From assembly GCA_036558645.1 (NCBI GenBank), contig DATBFG010000019.1, forward strand, positions 1 through 64,000: 64,000 nt of DNA. Direction: 5' to 3'. Under the pieces are notes generated by a model, which saw only the letters and a program-made list of their open reading frames with translations, was not told the origin of the DNA and ran no database searches. Origin of the DNA: DATBFG01 sp036558645. GTDB lineage: Bacteria > Acidobacteriota > Terriglobia > Terriglobales > Acidobacteriaceae. This document shows positions 1 to 6,684 of the stretch, piece by piece. A program made the position numbers and the translations under genes. How positions within the stretch are numbered: position 1 is the first letter of the stretch; the number at the start of each line of letters is the position of its first letter.

Positions 1-338
1 GTATTTCTTCCCAGCGTACTGCGCACCACTTCCCGAAAGTTGTCAGATGTGGTCTTGAATCCGCCATCCAGTAGAGCTTCGCAAAGCTCTGGGTTAGTTT
101 TGGTCGTGCGCACAATCGACAAGTACTTCTTGGCTGCATCCGGAATCGTCATTCCAAAGAACGAATCGTGGGCAAGGGTGGGTTGATTCACTTGCGTATT
201 CGCCGACGTGAGGTTTAGGGGACTCTGAATGCCAAGATTCTTCATCTGTTTCAGAGTGTCGATCATGGCCGTGAGCTGGTCCCGCTTGGCTTCGAGATCG
301 GAGATCACTGCATCATAAGGCGTTAAATCTTGGCTCAT
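1..338 (-). CDS. Hypothetical protein with coiled coil and winged-helix-like region (partial, C-terminus beyond window)
   Basis: The frame opens with ATG at 338 behind a purine-rich ribosome-binding site (GGGAGGG) and is still open at the left edge, so 112 residues are visible. Residues about 10-35 are charged and heptad-like (DLEAKRDQLTAMIDTLK), suggesting a short coiled coil. From GMTIPDAAKKYL onward the pattern, including GGFKTTSDNFREVV, resembles the small winged helix of HARE-HTH-type proteins; this is a weak pattern match. A regulatory or DNA-binding role is inference only. A 7-bp hairpin (402-408 with 419-425) lies upstream in its probable leader. Confidence 0.7.
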   Translation of the reverse strand, partial: MSQDLTPYDAVISDLEAKRDQLTAMIDTLKQMKNLGIQSPLNLTSANTQVNQPTLAHDSFFGMTIPDAAKKYLSIVRTTKTNPELCEALLDGGFKTTSDNFREVVRSTLGRN

Positions 339-803
339 TTGGTTCCCTCCCCATACAGAATGTGTTATAAGAACAAAAGAGTGTGAGGGCGACATTTCTG
401 CCGCCCCTCGCCCTTATCAGGGGCGCGCCGGTGATATCAACCTGTGCCTCCGTTCCTACTTACTAGCGAGGGTGGTCATCTCTTGCCGGGAGCCACCCCG
501 CTGTAAATTTCCCAAACAGTCTAGCATAGTAGATGCAGCCAGCGGGGTGAAAATTACTTCCACCCAAACTGACCGCAAACAGGTTTGGCCTATGACGTAA
601 CAGAACAGCAATTCTGTTCCGGTTCCTGTCTTCTCTGTTACCGGCAGGCTCATGGAGCACAACTTTCCAGTTCAACATATATATAAATCAATTGATTGAA
701 CGTAACGAAGTTAACCATCCGACAGTAACGGAGAGGATCGGAAGGTTAACAGAATTGCGGTTCTGTAAATCGTGCTTGACAGTTACATAACCGCTCAAGC
801 ATA
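339..803. other. Intergenic region without a convincing gene
   Basis: About 465 bases separate the truncated minus-strand gene from the transposase. Short open frames here have no ribosome-binding sites or recognisable composition. The region holds a GC-rich hairpin (402-425, 7-bp stem, 10-base loop) and the long imperfect inverted repeat described separately (600-641 and 725-766). A TTGACA at 776-781 with CATATT at 800-805 (18-base spacer) resembles a promoter, but its predicted start point lies inside the transposase frame. Confidence 0.5.
600..766. repeat. 42-bp imperfect inverted repeat upstream of the transposase
   Basis: Bases 600-641, read on the minus strand, match 725-766 read on the plus strand at 33 of 42 positions without gaps. 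The last 18 bases match at 17 of 18 and are themselves palindromic: ACAGAA, six bases, TTCTGT (600-617 and 749-766). A further local inverted repeat (710-720 with 740-750, 10 of 11) overlaps the right arm. The arms could be insertion-sequence ends, remnants of two oppositely oriented copies, or paired binding sites. I did not find a matching copy beyond the transposase stop, so element ends are unresolved. Confidence 0.7.
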
Positions 804-1643
804 TTGGTCACTATTAACGCACTGGATATCCACAAGCGAGCACAGATTACCCGCTGTTTGGTAGAGGGTAATTCGATTCGCGCTACCGTGAGGCTAACTG
901 GGGCTGCAAAGAATACCGTAACCAAACTGCTGGTTGAAGTTGGTGCGAAGTGCCGCCAGTTCCATGACGCTAATGTCCGACGCGTCTCTTCGCGTCGAGT
1001 TCAGTGTGATGAAATCTGGAGCTTTGTGGGGGCAAAGGCAAAGAATGTACCCGAGGAGAAGAGGGATTCTGGGATGGGGGATGTCTGGACGTGGGTCGCA
1101 GTGGATGCAGATTCCAAGTTGGTTCTCTCCTACCTCTGCGGGGGTAGAGATGCCGAATGGGCATATCAATTTATGGAGGATTTAGCGTCGCGTTTGACCA
1201 CGCGAGTCCAAATCACAAGCGACGGACATCGAGCATATGCTGAGGCAATCGAAGGTGCATTTGGAATGGACGTGGATTACGCGATGCTGATAAAGCTGTA
1301 CGGCGCACCCTCGGAGAAGTATGACACTCGCTACAGCCCTTCGGGATTGATTGGCACGCGCACGGCTACGCTCAGCGGAAGCCCTGACCCTCGTCACATC
1401 TCTACCAGTTTCGTAGAGCGACAAAATCTCACGGTCCGCATGGCAAACCGCCGTTTTACGCGGCTGACAAATGGATTCAGCAAGAAGTTGGATAATCACC
1501 GCCACTCGATTGCTTTGCACTATGCCTATTACAATTTCTGCCGCGTACATCAGAGCCTGAGAGTGACTCCGGCGATGGAAGCGAAGTTGACCGATCATGT
1601 ATGGTCAGTCGAGGAGCTTCTTTCGGCTATTGGGTCAAACTGA
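804..1643 (+). CDS. IS1-family-type DDE transposase
   Basis: The 279-residue protein has an N-terminal helix-turn-helix-like part (ITRCLVEGNSIRATVRLTG, residues about 15-40) followed by a DDE nuclease core. The first acidic residue is in CDEIWSF, the second in TSDGHRAY, and the glutamate in SFVERQNLTVRM; the order and wording match the IS1-like transposases common in acidobacterial genomes. The start is TTG at 804; an in-frame stop lies at 777-779, so no upstream ATG exists. Length looks complete. The stop codon sits inside a perfect palindrome (TGGGTCA-AAC-TGACCCA, 1631-1647). It may be a recent or fixed insertion; terminal inverted repeats and target duplication could not be defined. Confidence 0.88.
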   Translation: MVTINALDIHKRAQITRCLVEGNSIRATVRLTGAAKNTVTKLLVEVGAKCRQFHDANVRRVSSRRVQCDEIWSFVGAKAKNVPEEKRDSGMGDVWTWVAVDADSKLVLSYLCGGRDAEWAYQFMEDLASRLTTRVQITSDGHRAYAEAIEGAFGMDVDYAMLIKLYGAPSEKYDTRYSPSGLIGTRTATLSGSPDPRHISTSFVERQNLTVRMANRRFTRLTNGFSKKLDNHRHSIALHYAYYNFCRVHQSLRVTPAMEAKLTDHVWSVEELLSAIGSN

Positions 1644-1776
1644 CCCACTACCCTCCGCCGCTTTCGATTGACCCTCTGCTGAGAACCTCTTAAACTATGT
1701 GTTTAGCCTGCAAATCCCACCAACAAAGCTGTAGGAGGCTTTCCTGAGTTTTAGGTTTCGAGGCCCGCTCTGCGCA

Positions 1777-3255
1777 GTGGTCGTTTCGCTGCTGGTTTCG
1801 TCAGGTATCGCGCAGAACACCCCAAAGGTTTCCCTTGATACGAGCGAAACGCTGTTCACGGTACTGACTGCCATCAATGCCTGCGGATACGATCAGGAAC
1901 TCGGTGTGTCCAATCCTCTGCGAGGCCAGATTCGCAGTGAAGTGGGAAAAAATATCAATCAGTCCGACGCTACACGCGAGACGGTTCGGTTGATGTGTGA
2001 TTCCTACAACGATCGCCAGCAACAGGACCCATCCCGAACCTTAGCCCAATACGTTTCGCTGGCGTTGTATCTGAATCCTGCGCCAGCGCTTACTCCCAAG
2101 GTTAAAGAGGCCGACTTGCCTCCAGACGCGCAAACTGTCCTTGGCATCGTCCCCCTGCTGGCAAAGTTCTACGAGCAAGCAGGTTTGCACGGCATCTGGA
2201 TGCGGCATCAGGACGCGTATCAAGGCTTGAGCCAGCGTTACCACGAACCGGTCTCGAAGATGTTGTTCGATACCGAGATCTATCTGAAGTTACCCTCGTC
2301 GGTATATCTCGGCCGTCAATTCACCGTGTACCTGGATCCAATGGGTGCTCCGGCGCAGATCAACGCGCGCAATTACGGATCCGACTACTTCGTCGTGATT
2401 TCACCTGCTGAGGGCGCAACGCTCAAGATGGAACAGATCCGTCACACCTATCTTCATTATCTGCTCGATCCGCTGGCCCTGAAGTACCCAACCGCCATAA
2501 AGCGGCTGGAGCCACTGCTCGATTCGGTTCGAACAGCGCCAATGGACGACGGTTTCAAGAAGGATACTTCTCTTCTTGTCACAGAGTGCCTGATTCGCGC
2601 CATCGAAGCTCGCACTTCTCCGGGCGGAAAACCCGCTGACGCGGAACGGGAGAAGGCAGTGGAAGACTCGGTGCAGCAAGGATTCATCCTCACACGCTAC
2701 TTCTACGATGCATTGGCCACCTTCGAGAAGGACCCGGCGGGCATACGCAACGCGTTTGGCGACATGTTGGGCAACGTGGAAGTGGGAAAGGAAGTAAAAA
2801 AGGCCGGCCAGATTCAGTTCGCCGGCCAAGCCTCGCCGGAGTTATTGCATCTCTCGAGTCCCACCGAGGGCAAGCTGCTGATTACGGCGCAGGAGCGTCT
2901 CTCGGCAGGCGACAGCGATGCCGCCCAAAAGCTTGCACAACAGGCGTTGGATGAAAAGAGTGAAGATGCGGGACGGGCGCTGTTCATCCTCGCTCAGGTC
3001 GCAACTTCCAAGGGAGACATGGAAGGAGCGCGCGGATACTTCCAGCGTGCGCTCGAGGTAGCGCAGGAGCCTAAGGTCGTGGCTTGGTCCCACATTTATT
3101 TGGGGAGAATTTCGGACTTGCAGGAGGAACGAGATGCGGCACTGGAGCACTATCGTGCCGCCCTCAATGCTGGAGCTGCGTTGCCGGAGGCCAAAGCTGC
3201 CGCCGAGAAAGGCATTCAGCAGCCTTACGAGCCTCCCAGTCATACCCAGCAATAG
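1777..3255 (+). CDS. Secreted TPR-containing hypothetical protein
   Basis: About 492 residues with TPR-like helical repeats near the C-terminus (residues about 365-470, e.g. LFILAQVATSKGDMEGARGYF and the following AWSHIYLGRI repeat). The middle part has no domain I recognise. The GTG at 1777 starts inside a hydrophobic stretch and lies 38 bases from the nearest ribosome-binding site. A CTG at 1744, five bases after AGGAGG (1733-1738), would add MSFRFRGPLCA and complete a classical signal peptide ending SSGIAQ. A stop at 1732-1734 excludes starts further upstream. The protein is probably exported and forms a pair with the next TPR gene. Confidence 0.8.
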   Translation: MVVSLLVSSGIAQNTPKVSLDTSETLFTVLTAINACGYDQELGVSNPLRGQIRSEVGKNINQSDATRETVRLMCDSYNDRQQQDPSRTLAQYVSLALYLNPAPALTPKVKEADLPPDAQTVLGIVPLLAKFYEQAGLHGIWMRHQDAYQGLSQRYHEPVSKMLFDTEIYLKLPSSVYLGRQFTVYLDPMGAPAQINARNYGSDYFVVISPAEGATLKMEQIRHTYLHYLLDPLALKYPTAIKRLEPLLDSVRTAPMDDGFKKDTSLLVTECLIRAIEARTSPGGKPADAEREKAVEDSVQQGFILTRYFYDALATFEKDPAGIRNAFGDMLGNVEVGKEVKKAGQIQFAGQASPELLHLSSPTEGKLLITAQERLSAGDSDAAQKLAQQALDEKSEDAGRALFILAQVATSKGDMEGARGYFQRALEVAQEPKVVAWSHIYLGRISDLQEERDAALEHYRAALNAGAALPEAKAAAEKGIQQPYEPPSHTQQ

Positions 3256-3293
3256 CAATTAGGAATAGGAAGTAGCTTCGCATAGATTTCGTT

Positions 3294-3314
3294 CTGCGAT
3301 CCCGAGGATCGCAG
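3294..3314 (+). promoter_or_regulatory. 9-bp hairpin directly before the ribosome-binding site of the next gene
   Basis: CTGCGATCC (3294-3302) and GGATCGCAG (3306-3314) form a perfect stem with a three-base loop. It ends five bases before AAGGAG of the TPR gene starting at 3329. There is no U-run, so it is not an obvious terminator; it may protect or regulate the leader. Confidence 0.55.
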
Positions 3315-3328
3315 CCCAAGGAGAAATT

Positions 3329-4219
3329 ATGAAACGAGCAGCAGTTTTGGTTGCGATGCTTGGAGCGGCAAGCCTTCTGTCGGGCCAGCAAACTGCGCCT
3401 CAAAGTACGCAGCCCGCACAGTCCGCCACGCCGGCGACAGGCGCGGCGGAGACGACCCCACCGGCGAAGCATCCCCCACAGGCAAAGACGCAGCCTGAAT
3501 TTGACGCGTACAAGGCTGCCAGCGCCAATGCGAACAATGGCCAAGCCATGGAAAAAGCGGCTGACGATTTCGCGACAAAGTTTCCCGACAGCGAACTGCG
3601 TGCGATTCTGTATCGCAATGCTATGCACGCCTATCAGTCGGCCAATGATGCGGACAAGATGATGGAGATGGGCCGCAAAGTTCTGAAAATCGATCCGGAC
3701 GACCCTGAGGCGCTCATTGGAGTTTCGGAAGTTCTGGCGGAGCGCACCCGCGACAGCGATCTGGACAAGGATCAGCGTCTCGATGAGGCCACACAAATGG
3801 CGCAGCGGGCTATCACGACCGTTGATACCGATATCATTCCCCCTGCGGGCACCCCGCAGGACAAGCTGGATGCCTACAAAGGATTTTTGAAATCCAGCGC
3901 ATACTCGATTCTCGGAACTCTCTCCTTTAACAAAAACAAATTTCCCGAGGCCGAGGGATATTTCCGGAAGTCGATAGACGCACTACCCTCGCAACCAGAT
4001 CCAGTTGCTGTGCTGAGGCTGGCATTATCACTGGATAAGCAGAACAAGTACCCAGAAGCTCTGAAGGAAGCAAATCACGCGGTTGAGTTAACCGATGAGA
4101 ATTCAGCGGCTGGCGGTTTGGCCCGGCGGGAACGCGACCGGTTGGTCCAATTAACCGGCGGCAGTGGAGCTCCGGCAAACAAGCCTCCCGCTGCAAACAC
4201 GGCTGCGCCACAGAAGTAA
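3329..4219 (+). CDS. Secreted TPR-repeat protein
   Basis: ATG at 3329 follows AAGGAG by the usual distance. Residues 1-20 (MKRAAVLVAMLGAASLLSGQ) form a signal peptide. Residues 21-55 are Gln/Ala/Pro-rich, and the rest consists of TPR-like helix pairs (LRAILYRNAMHAYQSAND, SAYSILGTLSFNKNKFPEAE, AVLRLALSLDKQNKYPEALK). The tail is again Pro/Ala-rich. Proteins like this usually act as periplasmic scaffolds; no partner can be named. A 98-base gap separates it from rnc, with no terminator visible, so co-transcription is possible. Confidence 0.85.
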   Translation: MKRAAVLVAMLGAASLLSGQQTAPQSTQPAQSATPATGAAETTPPAKHPPQAKTQPEFDAYKAASANANNGQAMEKAADDFATKFPDSELRAILYRNAMHAYQSANDADKMMEMGRKVLKIDPDDPEALIGVSEVLAERTRDSDLDKDQRLDEATQMAQRAITTVDTDIIPPAGTPQDKLDAYKGFLKSSAYSILGTLSFNKNKFPEAEGYFRKSIDALPSQPDPVAVLRLALSLDKQNKYPEALKEANHAVELTDENSAAGGLARRERDRLVQLTGGSGAPANKPPAANTAAPQK

Positions 4220-4317
4220 GGGTTCGCATTAATTCGCCGGATGACGAAACTGTCATTGGGGTAACTTTTTAAAGAAGCGGGCCGCCATACTGGCGTCACC
4301 TGCTCTGCTCACATGGC

Positions 4318-5115
4318 ATGAAATCACGGGACATCGAGGAATTGTCAGAGAGCGTTGGGCATACCTTCGCGCGCCCTGGGCTGCTCGATTTGGCTTTGAC
4401 TCACAGTTCACACGCGAGAGAACAGGATGCGGCGGCTCCCTCCTCTCCATCTTCACGGGTGGGCGATAATGAACAATTGGAGTTTCTCGGCGACGCCGTG
4501 CTCTCACTCGCTACTACCGAGGAGCTCTTTCAACGATTCCCCCATTACCGGGAGGGCACGCTCTCGAAGTTGCGCGCCCACCTGGTCAGCGAGAAGCACC
4601 TGATCCGTGTCGCCGAAAAGCTGAAGCTAGGAAATTATCTCCGACTCGGGCGTGGCGAGGAGAAAAGCGGAGGGCGCACCAAGACAACCTTGTTGGTTGA
4701 CGCATTTGAAGCCATCCTTGGCGCGTTGTATCTGGATGGAGGCTTCAACGTCGCGCGCAGATTCATTCTGCAGCACGTGATCGAACCGGAACTCGCGCAC
4801 CTTTCGGCGAACGGAAGTGGGCTTCCGCTGACAGATTACAAATCCACATTGCAAGAACGGCTGCAGGCCGAAGGGCGTCCCCAACCCTGCTACCTCCTGG
4901 TGAAAGAGCAGGGCCCGGAACACAAGAAGATCTTCACGGTCGAAGCTCGTTTGCAAGGGCAAGACAAGTCGGCGAAGCCCGAGTTCGTGGGCTCCGCGCA
5001 AGGCTCCACCAAGAAGCAGGCGGAGCAAGAAGCCGCGCGGCAGGTTCTCGAGTACCTGGCACGCCTGCCATCTGAAACTCTTGAGAAAGCATCTGAACGG
5101 AAAGGCCGCGCTTAG
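4318..5115 (+). CDS. rnc: Ribonuclease III
   Basis: RNase III cleaves double-stranded RNA in rRNA and mRNA processing. The signature NEQLEFLGDAVL is at residues 51-62, giving metal ligands E55 and D59; the second pair is D128 and E131 in LLVDAFEAILGALYLDGG. A C-terminal double-stranded RNA-binding domain begins near residue 175 (DYKSTLQERLQAEGRP) and ends with STKKQAEQEAARQVLEYL. At 265 residues the enzyme is slightly longer than E. coli Rnc because of an Ala/Ser/Pro insertion near residues 36-48. It is followed after six bases by lepB, an rnc-lepB pairing seen in many bacteria. Confidence 0.97.
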   Translation: MKSRDIEELSESVGHTFARPGLLDLALTHSSHAREQDAAAPSSPSSRVGDNEQLEFLGDAVLSLATTEELFQRFPHYREGTLSKLRAHLVSEKHLIRVAEKLKLGNYLRLGRGEEKSGGRTKTTLLVDAFEAILGALYLDGGFNVARRFILQHVIEPELAHLSANGSGLPLTDYKSTLQERLQAEGRPQPCYLLVKEQGPEHKKIFTVEARLQGQDKSAKPEFVGSAQGSTKKQAEQEAARQVLEYLARLPSETLEKASERKGRA

Positions 5116-5121
5116 TCAAAC

Positions 5122-5874
5122 TTGAGTACTCATCACGAAAATCACGCGCCGGGCGATTGGAGCACCTCGATTCAGTCTTTACTCGCCACAGTTGTGATCG
5201 CTGTATTCGTGATTACATTTGTCGTGCAGGCCTTCCAGATTCCATCTGAATCGATGGAGAACACCCTGCTCATCGGCGACTACCTTCTGGTGGACAAGTT
5301 CCGCTATGGAGGCGGTTCAATCTTCGACTGGGTAATGCCTTATCGCCAGGTACACCGTGGCGATATTGTTGTCTTTCGCTATCCCGTGAATCCGACGCAG
5401 CATTTTGTCAAACGGGTCGTAGGCGTTCCAGGAGACCACATTCGCTTGGTAGAAAGGCGAGTCTTCGTCAATGGCATCCCGCTGACGGAACCGTACGTTC
5501 GCTATACATCCTCCGTGCACGATGTTTTCCGTGACGAGTTTCCGCGCCTGAATGTGCCCGTGGCTGGACTGGAAGGTTTCTGGTGGCTGCAGATGCAAAA
5601 GCTTGTCGAAGACGGGCAGTTGATCGTCCCGGAGGGTCACTATTTTGTCCTGGGCGACAATCGCGACGAGAGCCTCGATAGCCGCTACTGGGGCTTTGTG
5701 CCACGCGAGAATGTGATCGGCCGGCCGTTGCTGATCTACTGGTCCGTACGCGATTCTGACGACGATACCCCCGTGCCCACATCTCCCGGTGATAAACTTT
5801 TTCATTTCGCCTATTCGGCTACTCATTTGTTTCAAATTACACGTTGGGACCGGACGTTCCGATTAGTCAAATAA
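5122..5874 (+). CDS. lepB: Signal peptidase I (first copy)
   Basis: Type I signal peptidase, which removes signal peptides from exported proteins at the outer face of the inner membrane. A single N-terminal membrane segment (residues about 19-38) precedes the catalytic Ser44 in PSESMENTLLIGD; the general-base Lys97 is in HFVKRVVGVPGD. The conserved C-terminal box GDNRDESLDSRYWGFVPREN is present. The start is TTG at 5122, the only start codon after the rnc stop, six bases away. A second paralogue follows 33 bases downstream. Confidence 0.95.
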   Translation: MSTHHENHAPGDWSTSIQSLLATVVIAVFVITFVVQAFQIPSESMENTLLIGDYLLVDKFRYGGGSIFDWVMPYRQVHRGDIVVFRYPVNPTQHFVKRVVGVPGDHIRLVERRVFVNGIPLTEPYVRYTSSVHDVFRDEFPRLNVPVAGLEGFWWLQMQKLVEDGQLIVPEGHYFVLGDNRDESLDSRYWGFVPRENVIGRPLLIYWSVRDSDDDTPVPTSPGDKLFHFAYSATHLFQITRWDRTFRLVK

Positions 5875-5907
5875 ATGCTGTTTCATCCTGATTAAGAGAC
5901 AAAGCTA

Positions 5908-6684
5908 GTGGCTAAGAAAGAAAGCAAGAAAGAAGAAAAGCCGCGCGAGACAACAGTTGAGTTTCTGGCTTCGCTGGCCGCTGTCCTGGTCACAGGGCTG
6001 TTCATCATCACGTTCATCGTCCAGGCGTTCGAGATTCCGTCCAGTTCGATGGAAAACACCCTTCTCATTGGCGATCACGTTTTCGTGAACCGCGTGCAGT
6101 TTGCGCCACCCACCAGATGGGCTGGACCTTTAGTTCCCTATCGCGATATCAAGCGCGGAGACATTGTTGTTTTTCTATCTCCGGCAGAACCTGGCCTGTA
6201 TGTCGTGAAAAGGATCATGGGTGTACCGGGGGACAAGATCCATCTGATCGATGGAGTCGTTTATCGAAACGGCGAGAAGCTGGACGAGCCTTACGTGATC
6301 CACAGCGCCGCGGATGAGCGCCGCTTCGACGCTTATCGCGACAATTTTCCGTCGGTGGCGCCCTCCCTGAGCAACACCCCTCCTACGCCCGAATGGCAAC
6401 TGCTGATCCAGCAGCACATCCAAGGTCAGGACATCGTGGTGCCTGAGAGCAGCTACTTCGCCATGGGTGACAACCGTGACGTGAGTTATGACAGCCGCTA
6501 TTGGGGCTTCATTCCCCGCGAGAATGTGATTGGACGACCGCTGTTTGTCTATTGGTCATTCGAAACGCCACCTGACCAGTACCTGCGAAAGGAAGTGGGC
6601 GAACGCCTGGGATTTCTCGCGCACGTAGTTATCCACTTCTTTGATGAAACGCGATGGCGGCGAACCTTCAGGATAGTCCGTTGA
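5908..6684 (+). CDS. lepB: Signal peptidase I (second copy)
   Basis: Paralogue of the preceding gene with the same layout. A basic N-terminus (AKKESKKEEKPRE) and one membrane segment (residues about 22-40) are followed by catalytic Ser47 in PSSSMENTLLIGD and Lys101 in YVVKRIMGVPGD, then GDNRDVSYDSRYWGF. The start is GTG at 5908. The central substrate-groove region differs clearly from copy one (a PPTRWAGP insertion), so the two may prefer different precursors. The end overlaps the next gene by four bases if that gene starts at TTG 6681. Confidence 0.95.
   Translation: MAKKESKKEEKPRETTVEFLASLAAVLVTGLFIITFIVQAFEIPSSSMENTLLIGDHVFVNRVQFAPPTRWAGPLVPYRDIKRGDIVVFLSPAEPGLYVVKRIMGVPGDKIHLIDGVVYRNGEKLDEPYVIHSAADERRFDAYRDNFPSVAPSLSNTPPTPEWQLLIQQHIQGQDIVVPESSYFAMGDNRDVSYDSRYWGFIPRENVIGRPLFVYWSFETPPDQYLRKEVGERLGFLAHVVIHFFDETRWRRTFRIVR

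Noticed and set aside
456..678. Two minus-strand open frames in the left intergenic region
   Set aside because: No ribosome-binding site and composition of chance frames; they run through the inverted repeat.
776..805. Promoter TTGACA-N18-CATATT for the transposase
   Set aside because: Transcription would begin inside the coding frame, after the only plausible start codon; it may be an outward promoter of an old element or chance.
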